A DNA stretch of 27,386 nucleotides from Pseudomonadota bacterium (lineage in GTDB: Bacteria > Myxococcota > Polyangia > Polyangiales > Polyangiaceae), in the NCBI GenBank assembly GCA_023419055.1, contig JAEZYO010000596.1, positions 1-27,386 of the forward strand, given 5' to 3'. Made by a program: the position numbers and the translations under genes. Numbering within the stretch: position 1 is the stretch's first letter; every line of letters begins with the position of its first letter. The notes under the pieces were generated by a model. It worked only from the letters and a program-made list of their open reading frames with translations. It had not been told where the DNA came from and searched no databases. Below are positions 1-9,300 of this stretch, one piece after another.

Positions 1-114
1 AAGAACCGCCGCGTGGAGTTCAAGGTCGTGAAGACCGAGGAAGGCTCGACCGGCGTCGAGCGGGGTTGCGAGAAGGCGCGCTCGAAGGGCGTCGTCCCGC
101 CGCCGGTCCCCTGA
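1..114 (+). CDS. C-terminal end of an OmpA-family outer-membrane protein (partial)
   Basis: Only the last 37 codons are in the window, in frame 1, ending with TGA at 112-114. The first residues read KNRRVEFKVV, the closing strand of OmpA/Pal-type peptidoglycan-binding domains, where NRRVEF is very characteristic. The remaining tail is short, polar and proline-rich (ending VPPPVP) and is probably disordered. OmpA-like domains bind peptidoglycan non-covalently in the periplasm and anchor the outer membrane. The N-terminal part, which would show whether this is a beta-barrel or a lipoprotein, lies upstream of the window. A strong inverted repeat follows the stop. Confidence 0.75.
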   Translation, partial: KNRRVEFKVVKTEEGSTGVERGCEKARSKGVVPPPVP

Positions 115-130
115 GAACGAACGTCTCGAA

Positions 131-175
131 GGGCTCGAGCGCACCGAGCTGTGCTCGAGCCCGACGCGGAGCGTC
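131..175. terminator. Inverted repeat, candidate terminator or operator
   Basis: A perfect 10-base inverted repeat, GGGCTCGAGC (131-140) and GCTCGAGCCC (153-162), is separated by 12 bases. A second small hairpin follows directly: GACGC, loop GGA, GCGTC (163-175). Both lie between the OmpA-like stop (114) and the start of the winged-helix regulator (224). There is no T-run after either stem, so a classical intrinsic terminator is not demonstrated. Each arm also contains the palindrome GCTCGAGC, so an operator for the adjacent DNA-binding regulator is an alternative. Confidence 0.45.
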
Positions 176-223
176 ACCCACGGGGCTTGATCCCGCGAGA
201 GGCTTCCCCTTTTGTGCCGGGGC

Positions 224-3037
224 ATGGTGATCCGGTTCGGGGATTTCGAGCTCGACCAGGGACGCTTCGAACTGCGCAAACGAGGCGAAGTCGTCCCGGT
301 CCAGCGCCGGGTGCTCGAAACCATCTTCTATCTCGCGATGCGCGCAGGGAGGCTCGTGACGCGAGAGGAGCTCGCGAACGGACCCTGGGCCGGCACGGTG
401 GTGGGGGACGCGGCGATCGCTCGGGCCATCAAGGAAGCGCGGGCAGCGCTCGGCGACACCGGCGAAGCGCCGAGGACCATCGCGACGGTGCGCGGCGTCG
501 GGTTCCGCTTCGACGCGCAGGTGGAGGAGGTCCGCAGCAACGAAGTTGCGCCTCCCGTCGTGGCCCACCCGGGCGCTCGCGCCTTCGCCGGGAGGGAGCG
601 CGAGCTCGCCGACCTCGAGCTCGCTTGGAGCGAAGCGTGCGGCGGGGACGGCAACCTGGTGCTCGTCGCGGGGGGACCCGGGATCGGGAAGAGCACGCTC
701 GTCGAGCACTTCTGCGAGCGAGTGAGCCTGCGCGACGGCGAAGTACATTGGGGTCGATGTCTCGAAGCGCAAGGGACACCGCCGCATTGGCCCTGGCCGG
801 AGCTCCTCCGGAGCTACGCGGAGCGACACGGGTCCTTGCGGCTCAAGTCTCTGGCGCAAGGTGATCTCGCCGAGATTGCGTCGGTAGCGCCGGCGCTGTC
901 GCGACGAATCGTGGTGCCTCCGAGCGAGATAGCGGAGGGGCCCTATTCGGCGTTCCGGGCGCTCGACGCCGTGGCGCGCTTCTTTCGGCGCGCCGCCGAG
1001 CAGAACCCGCTTGCCCTCGTGCTCGAGGATATTCATTTGGCCGACGGTGCGGCGCTCGATCTGCTCGAGCACCTGCAACGGTCGCTTGCCGAGTCGAGGC
1101 TTCTGATCGTCGCGACCTGTCGGTCGTTGGAGGCACGCGAACGCAGGCAGCTCCGCGCGTTGCTGGAAGGAACGCTGCCGCACGGGCGGACACTGGAACT
1201 CGGCGGTCTCACCAAAGGGGATGTTTCGCGCTGGTTCGAGCACGCAGGCGGGGCGGCCGACGCTCTCGAGCTAACGGAGCGCGTCACGAGAACGACCGAT
1301 GGCCATCCGCTCTTGATCGCCAACCTGATCCGCGCGCTGCCGAGCGGCTTCGGCGCGGCGGAGCTCGAGCAGGCGCTGGCTCGCGAGCTTTGCATCCCCG
1401 AGAATTTGAGCGCGAGTATTCGAAAGCAGATCGAGTGCTTCGAGCCCGACGTCATCGAGCTGTTGAGGACCGCTTCGGTGCTGGGCGAGGAAGTCTGGCT
1501 CCCCGTTCTCGCCGAGTTGAGGCAGTGCCCTCCGTCCGAGCTCGGGCCGCCACTCGATCGCGCGCTACGCGGCGGCATCCTCGAACGGCGTGAGTCCGGC
1601 CGGCTGCGCTTCACGCACGCGCTCGTTCGAGATCACCTGTACGGCGAGCTCGATTCGGCTCGGCGTTTGGAGCTCCACGTCGCTGCTGCCGCTGCATTCT
1701 CGAGAAGGTTCGACGACCATCCCGAGCTGGTGGTCGAAGCGGCCCATCATGCGATGGCGGCGTCGCCGATGGTGAAAGTCGAGGAGACCGTCGAGCTCCT
1801 CGTCAAAGCGGCGGACTGGGCGAGGAAGCGGCTCGCATTCGGTTTGGCGGCGGAACACCTCCAGTGGGCGCTTCAAGTAGTGGATCTTGGCGGCCCGGCT
1901 CCGCGGCGGCGCGCGGAGTTGCTACTACTCTTCGCGCAGAGTCTGCACCTCGCGGGACGTGTCGAAGAGGCAGTGCGCGCCTATCACGAGCTCTACGAGA
2001 TCGGCGATGCGAACGACGACGGCGAGCACATGGCGTTGGCGCTCCTGGGTGATCACGAGATCCGACAGGAAGCAGCGACGGTGGACTCGCTGTTTCACGC
2101 GAAGCTTGGCCGGGTCATGAGTCGCCCCTGGCAACCGAACTTTCTCTTCGCGCGGCTCAGGGCGGTGCAGGCTGTGACGACGCCTTTCTCAGAACCGGAG
2201 CACATTAGAATGGAGTGGTTCGCCGAGGCGTCTCGGATTGTCTCCGCTGTCGGCGAGCCCAGCGCGCGAATGGTCATCCTTCAAGCTGCATCGAGGATGG
2301 AGTTTCTGAACAGGTTCACCGAGCCGGAGCGACTCTTGCCGCTACCCGATGAGCTAGTCGTGCTTGCCCGGCGACTTGGGGCTGCGGATACTCTCGTTCA
2401 GGCGACTATTTGGAGAGCTTCATTTCAGCTCACTCTTGGTCGTGGCGCGGAATTTCTGGCCGACGTAGCTGACATTCAAGCAGTTAGTAGTCGGCTCAGG
2501 CAACCACAGTGGCAGTATTTCCCTCGCTTGATGGAGAGCTCGAGGTCCCTGCTAGGGGGTAACTTGGTAGCTGCAGAGAGGCTCGCTCGCGAGGCCGTCG
2601 CGGTGGGTGCCGCGAGCGTAGGAATTCTTGTCCACAGCCTGCTTACGGTCCAGTTGCTGGCGATTGGACTGGAGGCGGACGGTGCGAAGCGTACGCTCCT
2701 CCTGAATGAGGCTTTGGAAAGTGGTCGCGTCGTCACCAGACACGTGCCCGGTTTCGAAGTAATGGCGACCATGATCGCAACGCTCGAGACAAAGCTAGGT
2801 ATCTCGGAGGCCGGAGAAGCCATTTTGAGGACGTGGTCTGCTCAATGGGCAGCGCAAACCTTCAAGAACGACTCGCACACCTTGCTAAGACTCGCTCTGT
2901 TGAGCAACGTGGCAGCAAGTCGAACACGAAGAGGCTGCGACTCTCCTCCATCAAGCACTGGTGCCCCACGCGCGATTGCACGTCGTTGGTTCTTTTGCCG
3001 TAAGCTACGCCGGCCCGGTAGAGCACTGGCTGGGTAG
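224..3037 (+). CDS. Winged-helix transcriptional regulator with AAA ATPase domain (frame disrupted near the 3' end)
   Basis: Residues 1-100 form an OmpR/PhoB-type winged helix (Trans_reg_C) starting VIRFGDFELD and ending with the typical TVRGVGFRF strand. Residues 121-430 are an AAA_16-type STAND ATPase beginning FAGRERELADLELAW, with Walker A GGPGIGKST (about 150-158) and Walker B LALVLEDIHLAD (about 263-274). The rest is alpha-helical and TPR-like. The protein probably couples a nucleotide-dependent switch to DNA binding; the signal is unknown. I chose ATG 224 because it sits just before the winged helix; a TTG at 212 in the same frame would add four residues. The last roughly 35 codons before the stop at 3037 look non-native (rich in R, P, S and G), and the family-like sequence continues in the next frame to 3287. 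Bases 2200-2950 look less GC-rich than the neighbouring genes. Confidence 0.85.
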   Translation: MVIRFGDFELDQGRFELRKRGEVVPVQRRVLETIFYLAMRAGRLVTREELANGPWAGTVVGDAAIARAIKEARAALGDTGEAPRTIATVRGVGFRFDAQVEEVRSNEVAPPVVAHPGARAFAGRERELADLELAWSEACGGDGNLVLVAGGPGIGKSTLVEHFCERVSLRDGEVHWGRCLEAQGTPPHWPWPELLRSYAERHGSLRLKSLAQGDLAEIASVAPALSRRIVVPPSEIAEGPYSAFRALDAVARFFRRAAEQNPLALVLEDIHLADGAALDLLEHLQRSLAESRLLIVATCRSLEARERRQLRALLEGTLPHGRTLELGGLTKGDVSRWFEHAGGAADALELTERVTRTTDGHPLLIANLIRALPSGFGAAELEQALARELCIPENLSASIRKQIECFEPDVIELLRTASVLGEEVWLPVLAELRQCPPSELGPPLDRALRGGILERRESGRLRFTHALVRDHLYGELDSARRLELHVAAAAAFSRRFDDHPELVVEAAHHAMAASPMVKVEETVELLVKAADWARKRLAFGLAAEHLQWALQVVDLGGPAPRRRAELLLLFAQSLHLAGRVEEAVRAYHELYEIGDANDDGEHMALALLGDHEIRQEAATVDSLFHAKLGRVMSRPWQPNFLFARLRAVQAVTTPFSEPEHIRMEWFAEASRIVSAVGEPSARMVILQAASRMEFLNRFTEPERLLPLPDELVVLARRLGAADTLVQATIWRASFQLTLGRGAEFLADVADIQAVSSRLRQPQWQYFPRLMESSRSLLGGNLVAAERLAREAVAVGAASVGILVHSLLTVQLLAIGLEADGAKRTLLLNEALESGRVVTRHVPGFEVMATMIATLETKLGISEAGEAILRTWSAQWAAQTFKNDSHTLLRLALLSNVAASRTRRGCDSPPSSTGAPRAIARRWFFCRKLRRPGRALAG

Positions 3038-3287
3038 ACTGGAACTGGTGCTCGGAGGGGAGGACGTTGCGTCGACCTTCGAAAGAGCGATTCGGGCAGC
3101 GCAGGATGCTCACGCGCCGGCGTGGAAAGCTTGGTCAGAGCTCGGTCTCGCCGAGGCACTCTCGAGACGGGCGACGGCAGGAGACATCGAGCGCGCTCAC
3201 TCGCTCCGCGAGAACGTTCGCCGCGTCGCTACCGAGCTCGGCCTGCCGCGGTTGCTCAGCGTCGCGGAAGGCCGCGTCCCCTTCTGA
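2904..3287 (+). pseudogene. Frameshifted C-terminal part of the upstream winged-helix/ATPase regulator
   Basis: In frame 3, open from 2904 after stops at 2886 and 2901, the translation includes VEHEEAATLLHQAL, then WLGRLELVLG and AWSELGLAEALSRR, and ends RVPF at 3287. This is amphipathic, Ala/Leu/Glu-rich TPR-like helix, as expected for the end of such ATPase regulators. No good start codon with a ribosome-binding site opens it on its own. Joining frame 2 to frame 3 anywhere between 2904 and about 2945 restores one protein of about 1020 residues, so one extra base (or two missing) is implied. Either the gene is a recent pseudogene or this is a sequencing error. The stop codon directly abuts the stop of convergent tyrS. 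Confidence 0.7.
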
Positions 3288-4562
3288 CTACGCGATCTTC
3301 ACGACGAACCAGTTCTTTTTCCCGCGGCGGACCAAGATGATCTCGTCGTGGAGCAGGCGCGCAGGCGTGAGCTTCTGATCGAGAGCGGCGATCTCGCCGT
3401 TCACGAGAATGGCGCCGTCTTGCAGGAACTGCCGCGCCTCGCGCTTGCTCTTCACCACGGCTCCGTCGACGAGCAGGTCGACGATGTCGAGACCGTCTCC
3501 ACCAAGTCGCTCCCGCGGGAGGGTCGAGGCCGGGGCGCTCGCGAAGAGCTCATCCAGCGTGTTTCGAGGCAGGTCCTGAACCTTGCCGGAGAACAACGCC
3601 GAGGTCGCGGCCTCCGCGGCGGCGAGCCCTTCCTTGCCGTGGAGGAGCTCCGTCACGTGGGAGGCGAGCGCCTTGTGCGCGACTCGCGCGCCGGGATCGC
3701 GCTCGTGTTCGGCGATGAGCTCCTCGAGCGTCTTGCGATCGGCGAGCGAGTACACCTTCAAGAACTTCGGGACGTCGGCGTCCGCGCTGTTCAGCCAGAA
3801 TTGGTAGAACGCGTATGGCGACGTGCGGTCCTCGGTGAGCCAGACCGCTCCCTTCTCGGTCTTGCCGAACTTGCCTCCGTCGGCCTTCGTGACGAGCGGC
3901 GCCGTCAAGCCGAAGACCTCGCTCCGCTGCGTGCGCCGGACCAGATCGACACCGGCCACGATATTGCCCCACTGGTCGGAGCCCGCGATCTGCACCGTGA
4001 CCCCCTGCTGCGAGAACAGGTACGAAAAATCGTACGCTTGGAGGAGCATGTAGCTGAACTCGGTGTAGCTGATGCCCTGCTCTCGGTTCTCGAGCCGCTC
4101 CCGCACGCTGTCCTTCTGGATCATCATGTTGATCGAGAAGTGCTTGCCGATGTCGCGCAGCGCCTCGAGGAAACCCAGCTTGCCGAGCCAGTCGCCGTTG
4201 TTGACGAGACGCGCCGCGTTTTCGCCGGAGAAGTCCAGCACGCGCTCGTAGATGCGCCGCTGCCCCTGGATGTGGCGTTCGATGGTCTCGGGCGTCATCA
4301 GCTGACGCTCGGCTTCCTTGCCGGACGGGTCCCCGATCATGCCCGTGCCGCCGCCGACGAGCGCTACCGGGCGATGGCCGGCGAGCTGGAATCGGCGCAG
4401 CAAGAGCAGCGGGACCAGGTTGCCGATGGTCAGCGAGTCTGCCGTCGGATCGAAGCCGCCGTAAACCTGACGCGAGCCGCCGGCGAGGTGCTTCGCGAGC
4501 TCCTCGGGGTTCGTGCACTGGTAGAAGAGACCACGCCACTTCAGATCTTCGAGCAAATCCAT
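3288..4562 (-). CDS. tyrS: Tyrosyl-tRNA synthetase
   Basis: The 424-residue product is full length for bacterial class Ic TyrRS, which charges tRNA-Tyr with tyrosine in the cytoplasm using ATP. The N-terminal Rossmann catalytic domain has GFDPTADSLTIGNLVPL, where the usual HIGH signature reads TIGN (Thr45, Asn48). It also has the GGGTGMIGDPSGK loop, SDQWGNIVAG, and the second ATP signature KFGKT (Lys231-Thr235). A C-terminal S4 RNA-binding domain covers roughly residues 350-424 (VDLLVDGAVVKSKREARQFL and following). The ATG at 4562 matches the expected N-terminus. It converges with the disrupted regulator with no bases between the stops, and a lipoprotein gene lies 19 bases upstream on the same strand, so the two may be co-transcribed. 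Confidence 0.97.
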   Translation of the reverse strand: MDLLEDLKWRGLFYQCTNPEELAKHLAGGSRQVYGGFDPTADSLTIGNLVPLLLLRRFQLAGHRPVALVGGGTGMIGDPSGKEAERQLMTPETIERHIQGQRRIYERVLDFSGENAARLVNNGDWLGKLGFLEALRDIGKHFSINMMIQKDSVRERLENREQGISYTEFSYMLLQAYDFSYLFSQQGVTVQIAGSDQWGNIVAGVDLVRRTQRSEVFGLTAPLVTKADGGKFGKTEKGAVWLTEDRTSPYAFYQFWLNSADADVPKFLKVYSLADRKTLEELIAEHERDPGARVAHKALASHVTELLHGKEGLAAAEAATSALFSGKVQDLPRNTLDELFASAPASTLPRERLGGDGLDIVDLLVDGAVVKSKREARQFLQDGAILVNGEIAALDQKLTPARLLHDEIILVRRGKKNWFVVKIA

Positions 4563-4581
4563 CGCGCGGCGCAGCCTATCA

Positions 4582-6174
4582 TCAATCGCGATTCGCGCTC
4601 GCTGGCTCGGGGGCTTTCCAGGTCAGCGGTCCTCGAGCCAGACGCTCGGCGCTGGGGCCGCCCCCGGCGGCGACCAACAGCTGACCGCTTCGAGACAGCG
4701 CGAGCGGGCGCTCTCGAGTCACGCCCACGAGCGCGCCGGCGCCGACGTCGACCACCGCGGGCGTGACCACCGCGAAGCGACCCTGGGTGAGAACGTACGG
4801 CAGGGCGTCGAGCGTGACCTCGAGCTCGAGCTCGCTGCGCGTCTCCACGTCGAACACGAACAGACGATCGCGGCGCCGTACGAGCGCGCGAGTCTCGAAA
4901 ATGTGGATCACCAGATCGGAAGGCTTGAGCAGGTGAGTCTCACGCCGCGCGAGATCGATCAACAGCGTATCCCCGCCCGGATAGAGCGGCACCAGGCGCT
5001 GCTCCCGGACCGCGCGCGCGTCGAGCTCGGTAGGTTGAACCGCGACGCCGAGTCGCTTCAAGTAACCGCGCGCTACGAGCTCCACCTCGGCCCTGCCTGG
5101 CGCCTTCGTTCCGGGGCAGCCGAGCAACAACAGGTTCTTACTCGCGTCCGCGAAGAGCACGCGTCCGCCGCATTGGCTCGTCGCGAGCAGCGCCGGTTTC
5201 GAAGTGCCGGGGTCCAGGACCAGCTCTCCGCTCGCGCGCCGAATGACCGGGCCTTCATCCAGGAAGGTGACGAGGTCGGGGATTTGCCGCAGCGAGCCAC
5301 CAGCCAGCTCGAGCGCGAGGGCTACGGTGGCGTCGCCCGTTCTGTAGCGAGCACCGAGGCGGCGCACCGGGCCCGTACACGCGGGCTTCGGAGCTTTCGC
5401 GAGCGGAAACGGCCAGTCGAAGCGGCCGTTCTTGTTGCTGTCCAGAGCGACCGCATCCAGCACGAGGCGAGTGTCCATAGCGTCGAAGGCGACGCGAAAG
5501 ATCTCGCTGACTCCCGGGTCGAATGCGGTTTCCGCGCCTGTTTCGAGCGCGCGGACGACCACGTCGAGTTTCCCCTTCTTGCGGCGCAGGTACGCCATCC
5601 GCCCACCGTCCGAGGAGAATGCGAACGCCCGGTGACCGGGGCGATCGTCGAGATCGATCCGGCAATCGGCTCCTAGCTCCGTCATGTCGGTTCGAGTCGA
5701 GGTCGCGCTGTCGAAGAGCACGACGTGACCCTCGCTCTGAACGAGCACGAAGCGGCCGGTAGGGTCGGCGTCGAAGTAGGACTCAATCGGCACCGATGGC
5801 TTTTCGCCGATCATCAACTTTGCCGAAAACAGATCCCCTGCGAGCGCGCCGCTCGGAGCGAAATCCACCGAGACCTGACCGTCACCGTCCGTGTCCGCTT
5901 CAGCGCTGCAGTAGGCGAGCCAGCGCGCCTCCGGATCTGCAGCCAGCACCGAAACTGGAACGCTCAGCGGAACGCCCACCGGCCCTGTGTGGAAGTTGTT
6001 CGAAGTCCCGGCTGGCGCGGAAGCGGTGCCGGCAGGAACCGGCGAGCCCTTTCCTGGCGAGCGACGCGCTTCGTCACCCACAGGGATGGGCTGCTTTCGA
6101 GGGCTCGGTTCGGGAGCGTGTCGGACCGAGGCGGAGCAGCCGATCAGTAGCAGGCCTGCGAGGATGAGACGCAA
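4582..6174 (-). CDS. Predicted lipoprotein with beta-propeller-like repeats and calcium-loop motifs
   Basis: The N-terminus MRLILAGLLLIGC is a short lipoprotein signal with a lipobox (Leu10-Ile-Gly-Cys13), so the mature protein should be lipid-anchored. Residues 14-65 are Pro/Ser/Gly-rich linker. The remainder alternates short beta-strands in a pattern like WD40/TolB-type propeller blades, for example GRFVLVQSEGHVVLFDSATS and AFAFSSDGGRMAYLRRKKG. Two Asp/Asn-rich loops, DTDGDGQVSVD (94-104) and DSNKNGRFDWP (245-255), resemble EF-hand or dockerin-type calcium loops. The start is TTG at 6174: an in-frame stop lies 36 bases upstream, GGGGG precedes it, and no other start preserves the signal peptide. 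I recognise no specific family. It is divergent from the large kinase gene. Confidence 0.8.
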   Translation of the reverse strand: MRLILAGLLLIGCSASVRHAPEPSPRKQPIPVGDEARRSPGKGSPVPAGTASAPAGTSNNFHTGPVGVPLSVPVSVLAADPEARWLAYCSAEADTDGDGQVSVDFAPSGALAGDLFSAKLMIGEKPSVPIESYFDADPTGRFVLVQSEGHVVLFDSATSTRTDMTELGADCRIDLDDRPGHRAFAFSSDGGRMAYLRRKKGKLDVVVRALETGAETAFDPGVSEIFRVAFDAMDTRLVLDAVALDSNKNGRFDWPFPLAKAPKPACTGPVRRLGARYRTGDATVALALELAGGSLRQIPDLVTFLDEGPVIRRASGELVLDPGTSKPALLATSQCGGRVLFADASKNLLLLGCPGTKAPGRAEVELVARGYLKRLGVAVQPTELDARAVREQRLVPLYPGGDTLLIDLARRETHLLKPSDLVIHIFETRALVRRRDRLFVFDVETRSELELEVTLDALPYVLTQGRFAVVTPAVVDVGAGALVGVTRERPLALSRSGQLLVAAGGGPSAERLARGPLTWKAPEPASANRD

Positions 6175-6313
6175 GGCCCCCGAGCCTCGGTCGGGCGGAG
6201 AGGCTCGTCAAGCTGGTGCCTTCATTTCCGTGGTTTCCGATGAAGCGCATGTCATCGAGTGACGCAGCGCAGGAGGGCTATTTCAATGCCGTAGCGCTCC
6301 CGACCCCATGGTA

Positions 6314-6329
6314 GGTTCGAGGACGAACC
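6314..6329 (+). promoter_or_regulatory. Hairpin exposing the Shine-Dalgarno sequence of the kinase gene
   Basis: GGTTCG (6314-6319), AGGA (6320-6323) and CGAACC (6324-6329) form a perfect 6-bp stem with a 4-base loop. The loop is the Shine-Dalgarno core, and the ATG begins at the next base (6330), six bases after AGGA. In mRNA this could hold the ribosome-binding site in a loop and place the start codon at the stem base, so initiation could depend on stem stability or a bound factor. The remaining divergent intergenic sequence (6175-6313) shows no promoter match I would defend. Confidence 0.5.
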
Positions 6330-9300
6330 ATGCACGGCGGGATAGACATTCCGGGGGTGGAACTCCTGGACGAGCTCGGTCGTGGGGCCCACGGCGCGGT
6401 CTACAGGGGACGACGCGGCAGCGACTACTACGCGGTCAAGGTCGCGCTCGCGCCCTCGGATCCGAGCGCCTTCGTCCGCTTTCAACGCGAAGCCATCGCG
6501 CTCGCGCGCGCCAAGCATCCCGGCCTTCCGCGCGTGCTCGACGTCGCCAAGAGCGGCGCGCCTTACCTGGTGATGGAGCTCGTCGAGGGCGAGACGCTCG
6601 CCGCTCGCCTGACACGCGGCACCCTGTCAGAAGAGGAGACGCGCGCGCTCGGTCTTCAGCTCGCGGACGTCCTCGCGCACATCCATCGGCTCGGCCTCGT
6701 TCATCGCGACGTGAAGCCGCGCAACATCATCTTCGACGAGAAGAGCGGCCGCGCTCGCATCGTCGACTTCGGCATCGCCATCGGCACCGCTTCGAACAAC
6801 TTCGCTGCGGCCGAAGGCACCGTGCCTTACGCCGCGCCGGAGCAGCTCCGCGGCCTCAGCGTCGACGGCCGCGCCGATCTCTACTCGCTCGGTTGCGTGC
6901 TCTACGAGTGCCTTTGCGGCATGCCACCGCTCGGCCCCCTCAGCCTCGCTCGGCTGGGCAAGGCGGATCCGGTTTCGGACGAAGCGAAGCTCGAGCGCGC
7001 CGGGATATCGGCGGAGTTCGCGCGGGCGATCGTGAAGCTGACGTCGCAAGATGCGAGATCGCGTTTCGCAGAAGCCGGCGAGCTCGCAGATGCGTTGGGC
7101 GCCACTTCTCCGTTCGACCATGTTGCTCGACAACAGCGCCGAACTTTGCCGATCGCGCTAGTCGGAAGGGAGCGAGAACTCGCTGTTTTGCGTCGAGCTT
7201 GGTTCGAGGTGGAAGCGGGGAGTCCGCGCAGCCTCGCGGTCGAAGGTCCTATGGGGAGCGGAAAGACGGCGCTCCTTCAAGTGTTTTGCGATCAGGTGCG
7301 CACGGAGGGGCATGCCGCCATCTATGTGGCCTGCGCATCCTACGACCCGGTACCCTTCAGCGTTGCACGTCGGCTCTTCGAAGCTTTGCTCGCGCGCGTC
7401 GGCGAGCAGAAGTTCACTGAAGCGGCCAGTGGGTTCGAGTCGCTGCTAGCGGTCATCGCCCCTGCGCTGAGGCGGATCTTTCCCTCCGCGCCGCTCGTGC
7501 CGGATTCGGATGATGCGCATCACGTCATTCTCGAGAGCGCGGCGAAGAGCTTGTGGCGGCTGTTGGAGCTCGAGGCGAAGGTCGTCGTCTGTATCGACGA
7601 TTGTCAGTGGCTCGACGCGGGCAGCTCCGCCATTCTGCGCAAACTCTTGGGGATGGGGGGGTCGAGTTTCCTTTTATTGGGTCAGCGCTCGGACGTTCAG
7701 CCTGCTCCGGAGTCCGACGCACTGAGGGGAGTCGGCAACGAGAGCATCGCAGGGGTGATGCTTCCACCGCTCGGGGAGCAAGCGATCGAAGCGCTCATCA
7801 CGTCGTATCTGGGTTCGAATCAAGTTCCCGCGGAAGTTATCAGTCGCGTCGCTGCCTTGAGTGCACCGACGCCGCTCGGCGCTCTGGAGGGGGTGCGCAC
7901 GCTGCTGGAGGAGAGAGCAATCCTGCCTGATTGGTCCGGCTGGCGCTTGCAGCCGGAGGTGGCCGAGGGGGTTCGATTGCCGGAGTCGGTCGTCGAAACG
8001 CTGCGCGCACGTATTTCGACGCTGGAGCCGATCGTCCCGCAGGTGTTGCTCGGAGCGGCGGTGGTCGGAATCGACTTCGAAATGTCCGCGCTTCCGGAGA
8101 TAACCGGCTGCTCGCCAGAAGAGGTGTCTGGCGCGATGCGAGAGGCCTACCGGGCGTCGCTCGTCACGGGGGGCGCCGAGACTTTCCGCTTCGTTCATCA
8201 GGCAGTTCGCGAGGCGCTCCTCGCCTCTTGTACCGAGGGCAAGCTGCGGGACCTGAGCGGCCGTGCCGCAGAAGCATTGGATAGGAAGCTCCTCGCAGAG
8301 CCGGAGTCGCAGAGATCCGAGCTGGTTTATCGGGTCGCCGATCTTTATTGGCGCGCCGAGTGGAGAGACACCCCTGAGCGCGCCATCGCGGTGATCGAAG
8401 AAGCGGCGCAACGAGCGTTCGAAGCTTACGACAATCGACAGGTGCTGCATTTCCTCGAGAGGGCGGCCGAGATCCGTCACGCTACGAATCGACAGCCGGG
8501 CGTCCAGACGCTGTACGTGAACGGCGAGGTGCTGATTCGACTGGGCAGCCTCGCTGCCGGCCGGGCCTCGTTGGAGCGGGCTCTCGAGCTTTCGACCGAC
8601 CCTCTCCAGCGCGCCACGATCCTCTCGCGCATCGCTTGGGTTTGCGAGTGGGAGCTCGACTCGGTGCGTTCCTTGAAAACGCTGAAGCAGGCCTTTGCAG
8701 AGGTCGGAGCCGAGTTTCCTGTGACCTCGGCTCCTTCTCTAGCCCGCAGCGGCAGCGCCTGGCTGCGCCACGCGTTCAGGCGAGTGAAGACCATCGCATC
8801 GGAGGACGTCGCCGCTCGGGAGCGCCAGAAAATCTTATGCGCGCTCTACTATCGAACCTTCCGCCACGGAACCTTGAGCGCCAATATTCCGCAGACGATT
8901 CAGGCTGCCCTGCTCGGACTCGAGGCTGCGCAAGCCCTCGGGGTGAGTGCAGCCCTATCCAGGGCCTACATTGCCTATGGCTTCGTTCTGACCGCGCTCG
9001 GTCAGGGCGAAAAGGGCCGCCAGTACTTGAAGCAAGGCGAGGACGTGGCTACGGCGACGCGGAACCCGGTCGCTGTCGCGCACGCGATGCAGTCGCACTC
9101 CGTGATCGCCGCTTGGGACGGAAGGCTCGCCGAGGGACTCGAGGCCGGTGCTCGGTGCCTGCTCGAGCATGGACACTGGCAGGATTTCAGCGAACACTGC
9201 CACCTCGCGTACAACCTCTGCATTCTGGAGTCGGTCCGCGGCCGCGGTTACGAAGAGCTCGTCTGGCTCGAGCACGTGCTCCGGCAGGTCGATCTCAACA

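Noticed and set aside
3348..4766. 472-codon plus-strand open frame across tyrS
   Set aside because: Antisense shadow of a clear TyrRS gene; composition dominated by R, E, A and L with no domain.
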